From: Clostridium cuniculi
GTDB lineage: Bacteria; Bacillota; Clostridia; Clostridiales; Clostridiaceae
Reading direction: 5' to 3'
Assembly (NCBI RefSeq): GCF_004353185.1
Contig: NZ_SMUS01000010.1
Span: forward strand, 54,724-118,723
DNA length: 64,000 nucleotides
Shown: piece after piece, positions 55,413 to 64,000 of the stretch
Layout of the letters: each line of letters begins with the position of its first letter
Position numbering within the stretch: the first letter of the stretch is position 1
The notes under the pieces: generated by a model
The model's input: only the letters and a program-made list of their open reading frames with translations
Databases searched by the model: none
Told to the model about the DNA's origin: nothing
Position numbers and translations under genes: made by a program

Positions 55413-56051
55413 CTACTCCACAAAAGTAACTACTTCTTCTAAACTCTTACGTGGTGGTGAGTTTGGAGTATCATCTTCTGCAACTCCTAGAGATATCATT
55501 GCCATTAACTTATATTCATCCTTTTCAAAATTAATAAGCTCTTCAATTTCAACCTTAGAGTGAGTAGGTCCTGTCATATAACAAGTTCCATATCCTAACT
55601 CTGTTGCTGCTAACAAGAAGTTTTCTATAGCAGCCCCTATACCTTGAGCTGTTGAATTTGGAAATCTTAACTCATTTAATACTTCTTCACTTGCATTATT
55701 ATCTTTAAGAATAGTTTCCTCTATCATGTAATATTCTTTTGAATATACTACAACTAATACAGGTGCATTTTTAAAACATGTGTAATAAGGTAATAAAGTC
55801 ATCATTAACTTTCTTTGCTTTTCTACCTTAGCCATTTCTGCCAAGTTAGTATGATTTTTTTCTACTATATCAGCAATTTTATTTATTAATTCTTTATTTT
55901 GAATTACAACAAAATGCCATGTTTGCTGATTCTTTGGAGATGGTGCATGTATTGCAGCATCAAGCATTTTTATAATATCTTCTCTTGGTACCTCACTATC
56001 TTTAAACTTTCTAACACTTTTTCTATTATAAATAAAATCTAAATTTTTCAT
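55413..56051 (-). CDS. Nitroreductase family protein
   Basis: 212 residues. Opening IYNRKSVRKFKDSEVPREDI with the FMN-phosphate Arg residues, APSPKNQQTWHFVVI, and GIGAAIENFLLAATELGYGTCYM are family marks. FMN-dependent, NAD(P)H-using, acts as a dimer on nitro-aromatics, quinones or similar. AAGGAAGG precedes the ATG. Monocistronic. Confidence 0.9.
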   Translation of the reverse strand: MKNLDFIYNRKSVRKFKDSEVPREDIIKMLDAAIHAPSPKNQQTWHFVVIQNKELINKIADIVEKNHTNLAEMAKVEKQRKLMMTLLPYYTCFKNAPVLVVVYSKEYYMIEETILKDNNASEEVLNELRFPNSTAQGIGAAIENFLLAATELGYGTCYMTGPTHSKVEIEELINFEKDEYKLMAMISLGVAEDDTPNSPPRKSLEEVVTFVE

Positions 56052-56250
56052 CTGTTACCTTCCTTAAAGCTCTCATTATTACGAAGCTATTTTTATTTTG
56101 TTCTTTTTTAACTACATACATACTTACATACATACTTACTTACTATATCTATAATTGCTACATCTATAGTTACTCCATCTATAATTGACGTATATACAAA
56201 TTACCACTTATATAAATTACTAGCATTATAAATTACTATTACCCTAATTA

Positions 56251-56859
56251 TTATAAATCTGAATCTCTTGGTTCTCTTTTAATCTTTTTAGGGAATCCTA
56301 ATTCAAATTTTTCTAATTCTTCATCACTAACATTAAATGTTTTATCAAAATCATAAATTCCACTATGATTAGCTAAATATCCCTCTTCTAATTCCATTGC
56401 CATAAAAAATTCTGCTTTATCTTCTATAGACATACCTGGTAAAGTAATACCATACTTATATGCAGCCTCAAATCCTAGAGGTTTGTAGAATTTATCATTT
56501 CCAGTTATAAGTACTGCCTTATATCCTAATTCCTTAGCCCTTTCTAATGATACTTTAATTAATTTCTTCCCTATACCTCTTCCTTGATATTCAGGATGAA
56601 CAGAAATTGGACCAAAAGCTATAACATCATTAAGCATTTCACCCTTTTCATTATACATTTTTGTGTATATAATATTTGCTATAATTTTGTTATCTTCTAT
56701 AACAACATAATCTAACTCATTAATAAATGATTTAGTATCCCTTAATTTATGTAGTATTAAATGCTCATCACACCCTGGTTTATATACATCCCAAAAAGCT
56801 TCTCTTGTTAAATTTTCTACTTCTTTATAATGTTCTTTCTTTTCTAATGTTATATTCAC
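56251..56859 (-). CDS. GNAT family N-acetyltransferase
   Basis: 202 residues, GTG start at 56859 with GAGGTAAATTT upstream. Acetyl-CoA motif VHPEYQGRGIGKKLIKVSLE, then FYKPLGFEAAYKYGI. This matches the predicted acetyltransferases annotated as YhbS-like. Substrate unknown. The 199 bp between it and the nitroreductase gene hold short CTTA/CATA-type repeats and no gene. Confidence 0.85.
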   Translation of the reverse strand: MNITLEKKEHYKEVENLTREAFWDVYKPGCDEHLILHKLRDTKSFINELDYVVIEDNKIIANIIYTKMYNEKGEMLNDVIAFGPISVHPEYQGRGIGKKLIKVSLERAKELGYKAVLITGNDKFYKPLGFEAAYKYGITLPGMSIEDKAEFFMAMELEEGYLANHSGIYDFDKTFNVSDEELEKFELGFPKKIKREPRDSDL

Positions 56860-57014
56860 AAATTTACCTCATTTCTTTTTAAAGTTTCTAAATATAAAAT
56901 CTATACTAATTTAATTATATACTAATTTAATGTATCTTTCTTACTATTTGAGAGAAAACAATAATTAATAATACTTTTATTTTACATAATATATTTTTAT
57001 AATAGGAGTTTAAT

Positions 57015-58142
57015 ATGGAAAATATTATTAATTACGCAGAAAAAGAGCTGGCTACTTTAAATGAAAAAGAATTTAATGCTATAGATTCTTTGATACTATC
57101 CCAAATTAGCAATATACTACTTAATAACTTGGTTGGATGTATAAATTCAAATAGAGAACCAGTAAAATTTAAAGATTTATTGAAAGCAGAGTTGTTTCCT
57201 AGAATGTTTGATAAGGTTCCTTATGAAGAATCTACTAAACAACTACTTTTTTGTCTTGCTGCAAGTCCTAGATTTAGAGATATAAGAATTAACTATCATA
57301 TCTCCAAAACTGATACTATTTCTGAAAAACAGTTTTCTGCAACAACATTTATTTTAAATAATACATATGCTTATATAGCATTTCGTGGCACAGATTACAG
57401 TGTTGTAGGATGGAAAGAAGATTTTAATATGGCATTTACTGATGCTATTCCTTCTCAAATAGAAGGAGTTGAATATTTAAATACTATTGCAAAGTTGATT
57501 CCTCACAGCCTTTATGTTGGAGGTCATTCTAAAGGTGGAAATATTGCTGTTTATGCCTCTATGAATTGTAATTATAGAGTTGCCCCGAGAATAAAAAAAA
57601 TATTTAGCCATGATGGACCTGGATTTAGAGAAGAGATAATAAAAAGTGATTCTTTTGCTAAAATAAAAGATAAAATACATAAAACATTACCTCATTCTTC
57701 TCTTATAGGAATGCTTCTTGAAAATCATGAAGATTATCATATAGTCAAAAGTAATAGACTTGGTGGATTAAGACAACATAACCCTTTTTCCTGGGAAATA
57801 ACAAATTTTGATTTTAATTATTTAGAAAAATTTTCTGCTGGCTCTAGATATACTAATGCTACTTTACATAGATGGTTAAGTGAAGTATGTGATGAAAAAC
57901 GCAAATTATTTATAGAAGCCCTATTTGATGTCTTTGATTCCACTAAGTCTGAAACTTTTATTGAAATAAATCAAAACTGGAAAAAAAACATTCCTATTAT
58001 TTTAGATGCACTAAAAAATATGGATACAGAAGTAAAATCTATGATTATTGAATTAATTAAAGAATTTTCAATATTTCATATTAAAAATATTACTCATAAT
58101 AATAAGAAAAATATATCTTACCTTAATAAAACCTCTAAATAA
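57015..58142 (+). CDS. Mbeg1-like (DUF2974) lipase-fold protein
   Basis: 375 residues, cytoplasmic, no signal peptide. The lipase-type elbow YVGGHSKGG has S172 as nucleophile; FRGTDYSVVGWKEDFNMAF is the oxyanion-side motif of class 3 lipases, and the His may lie in LHRWL (~290). The family is common in Firmicutes; the substrate is unknown. AATAGGAGT precedes the ATG. Confidence 0.88.
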   Translation: MENIINYAEKELATLNEKEFNAIDSLILSQISNILLNNLVGCINSNREPVKFKDLLKAELFPRMFDKVPYEESTKQLLFCLAASPRFRDIRINYHISKTDTISEKQFSATTFILNNTYAYIAFRGTDYSVVGWKEDFNMAFTDAIPSQIEGVEYLNTIAKLIPHSLYVGGHSKGGNIAVYASMNCNYRVAPRIKKIFSHDGPGFREEIIKSDSFAKIKDKIHKTLPHSSLIGMLLENHEDYHIVKSNRLGGLRQHNPFSWEITNFDFNYLEKFSAGSRYTNATLHRWLSEVCDEKRKLFIEALFDVFDSTKSETFIEINQNWKKNIPIILDALKNMDTEVKSMIIELIKEFSIFHIKNITHNNKKNISYLNKTSK

Positions 58143-58174
58143 ATAAGAGGATACATATACACATCCTCTTATTT
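58141..58174 (+). terminator. Terminator after the Mbeg1-like gene
   Basis: A 12-bp perfect stem, AAATAAGAGGAT (58141-58152) with ATCCTCTTATTT (58163-58174), followed by TTC and T-rich sequence. Confidence 0.85.
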
Positions 58175-58233
58175 TTCTATAGATAGATAACTTTTATATT
58201 ATCTCTTAATCTAAAAATTAAAACTATCTACTT

Positions 58234-58410
58234 TCAACTCCATCCCAATTTTACTCGCTTTTCTTTTAAATCTTCTATTATTTTATTTGCTAAACTTATT
58301 GGATCAGTATCTACAGTCATAGTTGATCCTAAAATATCCTTTGTTCCTGTTTTCAGTGAAAATTTTTTATAGCTTTGCTCCCTTTTATTATTTTTAGATA
58401 TAAAAAAACA
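58234..58410 (-). pseudogene. Orphan C-terminal gene fragment
   Basis: The frame reads KREQSYKKFSLKTGTKDILG, then STMTVDTDPISLANKIIEDL and KEKRVKLGWS before TGA at 58234. It has protein-like composition but no ribosome site at the internal ATG (58320), and it begins inside the terminator of the gene upstream. The pattern DP...A..II..I..KR..LG resembles the C-terminal helix of some metallo-enzymes, but I cannot name a family. It is most likely what is left of a deleted gene. The 479-bp gap 58143-58621 otherwise holds terminators only. Confidence 0.4.
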
Positions 58411-58432
58411 CTTCTTAAAATAAGAAGTGTTA
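58405..58432 (-). terminator. Terminator after the acidic unknown gene
   Basis: AACACTTCTTA pairs with TAAGAAGTGTT around a short A/T loop (58408-58432). T7 follows on the minus strand. It lies ~190 bp beyond the stop codon at 58622, so the message has a long 3' tail. Confidence 0.75.
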
Positions 58433-58621
58433 ATTTCAAATAAACTTTAATTAAACAACTATTAATCCTCAAATTTTTAGGAAATGAAATCTTAATATCT
58501 TAAGTTAACTGTAGATTATTGGATTTCATAGGGCTAGTCCCTCCATCACTCTTTATAACTAATTACATATTTTGGAATAATTATATCAATATATTTATCC
58601 TTCTGTCAAGCTTTTAATTTA

Positions 58622-59545
58622 CTATTCCTCAAACATAGAAACTGTACATTCATCAATAACTTTAGTTGAGCCACCATCTATCAAGCAAAAAGTTCCTTTA
58701 AAGTTTACCAATTGTTGTATATCATTTTTAAATGTCATTTTCTCATAAACTCTAGCCTCAGCTTTAATATTACAACTAAAAGTTGGCTCTGTTATAACTC
58801 CATCTACATATACATCCTTACTTTGAACTATAACATTATTATTTAACTTATTTTCAATACATAAATTTAAATTTATTTCATCCTCTTCATTACGGCTTAT
58901 TCTAATAAAATAAATCTTCATTTTATCTGTATTTACTATTATGTCTCCATCAACATCACTATTAACATCATCTTCAACTAATGCAGTATTCTCTTCTTCT
59001 GATAATTCTTCAGCAGTTACCTCGTCATCCTTTGAATTTTCCTCTATTATTTCTTCAACTTCCTCAACTACTGGTTCTATTCCTGTAAAGTCCTGAATTG
59101 CTTTATCATCACTTAAAATTTCTTTAACATTAATTAATTCACTATTACATAATTTATAGCAAGAATTTAGTCCATCTCTTACCTCTTCATTTTCTGAATA
59201 TAAATCAAGAGAATTATTAAAAAGTACTACTAGTGCATCTAAAGAATATGAAAAACTCTCATTTTCTTTTCTTGAATCTTTAACAGTTACATACTCATTG
59301 TTATAATATTCATCCAATATTTTTCCAAAGCCTACTAGTGCTGATTCTAATTCTGCTCTTACCTTATTAATAAGAACTATTTCTTTTCCTTCTTTACTAT
59401 ATTTATCTAATAAATTATCATCAATAGAATATCTTGATGCTAAATCAATTATTTCACCTAATAATTCTCCAGTTTCGCTGAAACACTCTTCTAGTCTAGA
59501 CGCTTTTTTATTCTTATTTTTATTAAACATATCAAATAATCCCAT
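58622..59545 (-). CDS. Hypothetical acidic protein, 307 residues
   Basis: Not recognised. The N-terminus (GLFDMFNKNKNKKAS) is basic and amphipathic and may touch the membrane. Residues ~18-155 are helical, ~160-205 are a Glu/Asp-rich linker, and ~210-307 form a beta domain. AAGGAG precedes the ATG. It is divergent from feoB and stands alone. Confidence 0.8.
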   Translation of the reverse strand: MGLFDMFNKNKNKKASRLEECFSETGELLGEIIDLASRYSIDDNLLDKYSKEGKEIVLINKVRAELESALVGFGKILDEYYNNEYVTVKDSRKENESFSYSLDALVVLFNNSLDLYSENEEVRDGLNSCYKLCNSELINVKEILSDDKAIQDFTGIEPVVEEVEEIIEENSKDDEVTAEELSEEENTALVEDDVNSDVDGDIIVNTDKMKIYFIRISRNEEDEINLNLCIENKLNNNVIVQSKDVYVDGVITEPTFSCNIKAEARVYEKMTFKNDIQQLVNFKGTFCLIDGGSTKVIDECTVSMFEE

Positions 59546-59706
59546 TTTAATAGCTCTCCTTTTCTTTGTATAACATTTAATTTATTATAACATACACACT
59601 AACTTAAAGTGAATCACTCCCTTTCTCCTATTATGCCTTAGTATAAATTAATATTTTATGAATAAACATTGTAATGATAAAGGAATAAAAAGGCTGGTGG
59701 ATTTAA

Positions 59707-62070
59707 ATGACATTAGACGAATTAGAAGTAGGAAAAAGTGCAACTATTGTAAATGTTGGTGGTGTTGGTGCATTAAGAAATCACTTTCTTGATATGGGCC
59801 TTACCCCTAATACACAAGTGACACTTATTAAAGTTGCTCCTATGGGTGATCCTATTGAATTATGTGTACGCGTATATGAACTTACATTAAGGCTTGCAGA
59901 TGCTGCAAAAATAGAAATTAAAGATGTCACCGATATAAAATGTGTTAAAAATTATAAAGAAAGAATTAATGATATACCTCATCCACAAGTTGGCGAAATG
60001 GGAATTTATCACGTACATAAAAAAGGTGATGAATTATCTGCTAGCGCTCCTTTAACCTTTGGATTGATTGGTAATCAAAATTCTGGAAAAACCACTCTAT
60101 TTAATCAGTTAACTGGTAGTAACCAGCATGTAGGAAACTTTCCTGGTGTGACAGTTGATAGAAAGGATGGAATAATTAAAAATCATCCTGAAGCTACAGT
60201 TACAGACCTTCCTGGAATATACTCTCTTTCACCATATACTAATGAAGAAATAGTAACTCGAGATTTTATTATTGATTCCCACCCTAGAGGAATAATAAAT
60301 ATTGTTGATGCAACTAATATTGAACGTAATTTATATTTAACAATGCAACTTATAGAAATGGATCTACCTATAGTTCTTGCTCTAAATATGATGGATGAAG
60401 TTCAAGAAAATGGTGGAACTATTAATGTTAATTTATTAGAGGAATTGCTAGGCATTCCTGTTGTCCCAATATCCGCCTCTAAAAATATGGGAATTGATGA
60501 GCTTATTGAACATGCTATTCATGTTGCTAGATTTGATGAGTGCCCTGGAAGATTAGATTTTTGTGATGAAAATGCCTCTGCTGAGCAAGCTGCCATCCAT
60601 AGATGTATTCATGCAATACTACATTTAATTGAAGATCATGCTAATAATGCAAAAATTCCAGCAAGATTTGCAGCTACGAAACTAGTTGAAGGTGATTCTA
60701 TTATTCTAAATAAACTTAAATTAGATGAAAATGAAAAGCAATTGCTAGAACATATCATAATAGAAATGGAAAATGAAACTGGAAAAGACAGACAAGCTTC
60801 TCTTGCTGATATGAGATTTACTTTCATTAGCAATGTCTGTAATAATACCGTTATAAAGCCTTTAGAAAGTAAATCACACATACGTAGTGTCAAAATTGAT
60901 AATATACTTACTGGAAAATATACTGCTATTCCCTCTTTTATAGCCATTATGGCTCTTGTTTTTTGGTTAACATTTAATGTTATTGGTGCTACATTATCTG
61001 ACTGGTTATCAATTGCAATATCTTGGTTTACAGAAATTTGTGATAAAGGCTTAACTGCTTATGGTATTAATCCAATAGTAAAATCTCTTGTAATCGATGG
61101 TATTTTGGGTGGTGTTGGAAGTGTACTTAGCTTTTTACCAATAATAGTAGTATTATTTTTCTTCTTATCTATATTAGAAGATAGTGGATATATGGCAAGA
61201 ATTGCTTTTGTTATGGATAAGATACTTAGAAAAATTGGACTTTCTGGTAGAAGCTTTGTTCCTCTTCTAATTGGTTTTGGTTGCTCTGTTCCTGCAATTA
61301 TGGCAACTAGAACACTTTCATCAGAAAGAGATCGTAAAATGACAATGTTATTAATTCCATTTATGAGTTGTTCAGCTAAACTCCCAATTTATGCATTATT
61401 CACTTATGCTTTTTTCCCAAAATATCGTGCATTAGTTATGGTAATTTTATATTTCTCTGGAATTATTGTTGGAATATTATTTTCTTTACTTCTAAAAAAT
61501 AGTGCTTTTAGAGGTGAGCCCATACCTTTTGTAATGGAATTACCTAATTATAGATTTCCTAGTCCTAAAAGTGTTTGGCAATTAATTTGGAGCAAAGCTA
61601 AGGACTTTATAACAAAGGCATTTACCATTATTTTTGTAGCAACTATTATTATTTGGTTTATGCAAACATTTGATACAAGACTTAATGTGGTAAGTGATTC
61701 TAAATTTAGTTTATTAGCTATAATAGGTGGTTTAATATCTCCTTTATTCATTCCCTTAGGCTTTGGAGATTGGAGAATATCAACAGCATTAATTACTGGA
61801 CTTACAGCAAAGGAAAGTGTAGTAAGTACATTAACTGTATTGTTAGGTGGGAATACTTCTTCATTATCTACTTTATTTACACCCTTCACCGCCTTTGTAT
61901 TTCTAATATTCACATTACTATATACTCCTTGTGTTGCTGCAATAGCCTGTATAAAAAGAGAACTTGGTTCTAAAAAGGCTGCTCTAGGAATAGTTTTAAT
62001 GCAATGTGGTATAGCTTGGGTTGTTGCTTTTTTAATTCATACTTTAGGAACTTTACTTGGCTTTGCTTAA
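59707..62070 (+). CDS. feoB: Ferrous iron transporter, FeoA-FeoB fusion
   Basis: 787 residues. Residues 1-~75 are a FeoA SH3-like domain (LDELEVGKSATIVNVGGVGA) fused to FeoB. The G domain starts with GNQNSGKTT (122-130), then GNFPGVTVDRK (switch I), TDLPGIYSL (G3), NMMD (G4) and SAS (G5). The membrane part (~395-787) has the two Gate regions (GCSVPAIMATRTL; CSAKLPIYALF). It imports Fe2+ under GTP control. Such fusions make a separate feoA unnecessary. The ribosome site is GGTGG. No clear Fur or DtxR box was found in 59546-59706. Confidence 0.95.
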   Translation: MTLDELEVGKSATIVNVGGVGALRNHFLDMGLTPNTQVTLIKVAPMGDPIELCVRVYELTLRLADAAKIEIKDVTDIKCVKNYKERINDIPHPQVGEMGIYHVHKKGDELSASAPLTFGLIGNQNSGKTTLFNQLTGSNQHVGNFPGVTVDRKDGIIKNHPEATVTDLPGIYSLSPYTNEEIVTRDFIIDSHPRGIINIVDATNIERNLYLTMQLIEMDLPIVLALNMMDEVQENGGTINVNLLEELLGIPVVPISASKNMGIDELIEHAIHVARFDECPGRLDFCDENASAEQAAIHRCIHAILHLIEDHANNAKIPARFAATKLVEGDSIILNKLKLDENEKQLLEHIIIEMENETGKDRQASLADMRFTFISNVCNNTVIKPLESKSHIRSVKIDNILTGKYTAIPSFIAIMALVFWLTFNVIGATLSDWLSIAISWFTEICDKGLTAYGINPIVKSLVIDGILGGVGSVLSFLPIIVVLFFFLSILEDSGYMARIAFVMDKILRKIGLSGRSFVPLLIGFGCSVPAIMATRTLSSERDRKMTMLLIPFMSCSAKLPIYALFTYAFFPKYRALVMVILYFSGIIVGILFSLLLKNSAFRGEPIPFVMELPNYRFPSPKSVWQLIWSKAKDFITKAFTIIFVATIIIWFMQTFDTRLNVVSDSKFSLLAIIGGLISPLFIPLGFGDWRISTALITGLTAKESVVSTLTVLLGGNTSSLSTLFTPFTAFVFLIFTLLYTPCVAAIACIKRELGSKKAALGIVLMQCGIAWVVAFLIHTLGTLLGFA

Positions 62071-62076
62071 AATATA

Positions 62077-62124
62077 ATATGACTAACTAAAAATTTATAT
62101 ATTAATACTTTTAGGTAGTCATAT
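62077..62124 (+). terminator. Terminator of feoB
   Basis: ATATGACTA(a)CTAAAA (62077-62092) pairs with TTTTAG(g)TAGTCATAT (62109-62124), with one mismatch. Confidence 0.75.
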
Positions 62125-62150
62125 TTAAATTTAATATTGTTTTATATCAC

Positions 62151-62286
62151 TTATAAATTATTATCTTTAACTCTTTCTACTAAGTCTTTAACTTTTACCT
62201 ATATATTTCTTGCTATCTTAATAAACTCATTATCATCTTTTCTATTTGGTAAGGGTGTATTAGTAATAAAATAATAGATATCCTAC
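62151..62286 (-). pseudogene. Gene fragment interrupted by a stop codon
   Basis: On the minus strand one frame reads DIYYFITNTPLPNRKDDNEF, then IKIARNI, a TAG, and VKVKDLVERVKDNNL with the final TAA at 62151. The composition before and after the TAG is protein-like and continuous, suggesting the C-terminal ~45 residues of a lost gene. The family is not recognised, and a chance frame cannot be excluded. Confidence 0.35.
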
Positions 62287-62486
62287 TTAATAAATATACA
62301 GTATTTTTATTAATTTATATCCAACTATAGTATTACTAAAAAATCTAGATACTGATAATGTTGTATATAGATTTTTTTATTAATTAATATACCAGAAATT
62401 CATATCCACCAATTGTATTTGAGAATAGTATTTATATCATTTTATAATATGATCGCTTAATTTATTAGTAAGAGGAAAGATTATAT

Positions 62487-62618
62487 ATGACTAAAAGTCA
62501 ATCTAATAATAAAGAACTAATATTAAAATTTGATTTTTCTCCTTTAGAAACTGTAACGAAGTTTACTAATTTTTCAAAAGACAATGACATAGCCGTTAAA
62601 TACATTATAGGAGATTAA
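62487..62618 (+). CDS. Possible 43-residue peptide
   Basis: An ATG behind AGAGGAAAGATTATAT opens a short frame (MTKSQSNNKELILKFDFSPL and on to KYIIGD). It has no signal or hydrophobic segment and could be a small protein or a truncated gene. The flanking bases 62287-62486 and 62619-62814 show nothing but A/T-rich DNA and a weak hairpin at about 62340-62378. Confidence 0.4.
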   Translation: MTKSQSNNKELILKFDFSPLETVTKFTNFSKDNDIAVKYIIGD

Positions 62619-62814
62619 TATTTAATTAAGTTTTAACAAAAAGTAAATTTCACTTCTTACGTTAATCCATATTTGTTTCAACTAAAAATGCTAGATAAAA
62701 ATTTTTTTTATTTTATACTAGAAATTTTAAAAAAAATTTGATAATCTATTTCAGTGCTTATTATCACATTATTTAAATTAGTAACTAAATTAAATATTTT
62801 GAAAGGAGATAGCT

Positions 62815-64000
62815 ATGAATAATAAGAAAATTAAAACTCTAATTGCACTAGCTATTACAACTTCAGTTATTGCTAGTGCTAACTTAAATACTACTGTTGC
62901 TTCAGCTTATACCAAAGATGTATCAATAAACTCTGAAAGTACATCTAATGGCCAAGGAATAGCTGGATCAGTTTATGAAAAACTAATTGAAAAGGGTTGG
63001 ACTAAAGATTCTACTGGTGCCTTAACTCTAGTGAATAATGCGTTTAAATTTAGAAACCTAAATGGAGTAAATGGTAAAGATGCTTCTGTTATTATTAAAT
63101 GTGATGATCCAGAATATGATCATTATATACTTGAATTATTAGAATTAATGATAGGTGATCAATCTTCTCTTACCGCTATGGAATTAGCTCGTATTATAGG
63201 AAATGGTACTAGTGTAATACAAGATGGTTCAAGATTTATCAATGTTCAATATGATGGATCTGTAGATTATACCATAACTATTACTTTCTATAATTATGGA
63301 TATACACCATCGTATATTATGCCTTCTTTAGATAATTATGAAATGATTAGTGCTTTAGAAGATTTGATAAATGAAAAGGTACTATGTATACCTGACTTAT
63401 ATAACTCATGGATTGAAGATATCAACAAAATAATCTGGGGTGGAAGCAAAAAACATCCTATAAAACTGATGGTTGACACCTCAATTAATTCTAATATAGA
63501 TAATTTAACTAATAGATTAAATGCTGTTTCTAAAAATATTAATTCTGTGAAAGTAACAGAAGAAAATAATGATAAAGTTATTATAGAGTTAAAAGTTAAC
63601 CTAGAAAACTTTCTCTATCATGGTAAATATAGACACTTCATATATTTAAACTTAGAAATAGATAAATCTAATACATATGCAATTGATTCAATAAATAATT
63701 TTATGAATAGCTTTGTAACAGAAGATAATAATAATGACCAAACTGTAGATAGTGATAATTCTTCTGAAGATACTAATCCAGAACTTCCTTCTGACGATAT
63801 AGATGAAATTCCTGGTGATAATGATGGTTCTGTAACTCCTCCATCTGTAGATACTGATGATCAAGAAGATACAACTACTACTCCTTCTGAAGATGATAAC
63901 TCTCAAAAGGATGATGAAACTGTAGATAGTGATAATTCTTCTGAAGATACTAATCCAGAACTTCCTTCTAACGATATAGATGAAATTCCTGGTGATAATG
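62815..64000 (+). CDS. Secreted protein with acidic repeats (partial, 3' end outside window)
   Basis: ATG at 62815 behind GAAAGGAGATAGCT; the frame is open to the right edge (395 codons). A signal peptide (~1-32, cut near ASA) precedes a folded domain (~50-300) with no family I recognise. From ~310 on it is low complexity and acidic, rich in Asp, Glu, Ser, Thr and Pro. A unit starting TVDSDNSSEDTNPELPS recurs after 59 residues (63742 and 63919). Such linkers usually span the cell wall before a sortase signal, which would lie outside the window. Confidence 0.8.
   Translation, partial: MNNKKIKTLIALAITTSVIASANLNTTVASAYTKDVSINSESTSNGQGIAGSVYEKLIEKGWTKDSTGALTLVNNAFKFRNLNGVNGKDASVIIKCDDPEYDHYILELLELMIGDQSSLTAMELARIIGNGTSVIQDGSRFINVQYDGSVDYTITITFYNYGYTPSYIMPSLDNYEMISALEDLINEKVLCIPDLYNSWIEDINKIIWGGSKKHPIKLMVDTSINSNIDNLTNRLNAVSKNINSVKVTEENNDKVIIELKVNLENFLYHGKYRHFIYLNLEIDKSNTYAIDSINNFMNSFVTEDNNNDQTVDSDNSSEDTNPELPSDDIDEIPGDNDGSVTPPSVDTDDQEDTTTTPSEDDNSQKDDETVDSDNSSEDTNPELPSNDIDEIPGDN
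63742..64000 (+). repeat. 177-bp-period coding repeat
   Basis: The ~82 bases from 63742 recur from 63919 with one difference in the visible part (GAC to AAC, Asp to Asn). The window ends inside the second copy. Confidence 0.85.

Noticed and set aside
56100..56190. Short repeats (cttacatacatac and ctatctataatt types), considered as CRISPR or tandem array
   Set aside because: Units are short, uneven and without spacers; plain low-complexity intergenic DNA.
58515..58550. AGGGCTAGTCCCT dyad near 58530, considered as an operator or riboswitch part
   Set aside because: The stem is only four base pairs, and no conserved riboswitch core or promoter is near it.
59546..59706. Search for a Fur or DtxR box upstream of feoB
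   Set aside because: Only partial likeness (TTGTAATGATAAA); not enough to call an operator.
63688..63906. Minus-strand frame of 72 codons
   Set aside because: It is the shadow of the Asp/Ser-rich repeat region of the secreted protein on the plus strand; its Arg/Ile/Tyr make-up is what antisense of GAT/TCT codons gives.

Overview
The window is about 27-30% GC by eye, with A/T-rich codon use, strong AGGAGG ribosome sites and rho-independent terminators after most genes. The protein families (YesM/YesN two-component pairs, LPQTG cell-wall anchors, FeoA-FeoB fusion, CtsR-type heat-shock operator) point to a Firmicute of the Clostridium sensu stricto type, probably a gut or plant-polysaccharide degrader. 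There are no rRNA, tRNA, CRISPR or transposase genes.

Layout. 1-5081 (minus): a four-gene block led by a GHKL-type ATPase, followed by two unrecognised genes and a protein with a CoiA-like zinc finger that runs off the left edge. It looks like an uncharacterised defence or DNA-processing island and is the best candidate for an undescribed system. A NERD-domain/zinc-ribbon protein lies just upstream. 6.2-9.0 kb: a cell-wall-anchored GH43 arabinanase. 9.3-18.1 kb: small membrane proteins, a twice-frameshifted pseudogene, an acetyltransferase, an alpha/beta hydrolase, a Uma2-like protein, an M50-like metalloprotease, a small J-domain protein and a DUF2207 membrane protein, many separated by look-alike hairpin terminators.

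18.2-34.6 kb is a hemicellulose locus: GH43 beta-xylosidase, GH42, a GPH sugar symporter and GH5 in one minus-strand operon with a divergent AraC regulator. Next comes a second minus-strand unit: solute-binding protein, two ABC permeases, YesM-type kinase, YesN-type regulator and GH3. 34.8-42.0 kb holds a decayed gene pair, a diguanylate cyclase, a SUV3-like helicase and a UvrD-like helicase. 42.2-50.6 kb is a second sugar locus: ABC importer plus GH31 alpha-xylosidase, divergent from its own kinase/regulator pair. Secreted or anchored enzymes would release oligosaccharides, the ABC systems and the symporter would import them, and cytoplasmic GH3/GH31/GH42/GH43 would finish the breakdown under two-component and AraC control.

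50.7-54.2 kb: two tandem alkaline phosphatases, one sortase-anchored and one released, behind what looks like a PHO box. 54.8 kb: an hsp20 gene with a textbook CtsR operator on its promoter. The rest: nitroreductase, acetyltransferase, Mbeg1-like hydrolase, an acidic unknown protein, FeoAB, gene remnants, and a secreted protein with a near-identical acidic 59-residue repeat that runs off the right edge.
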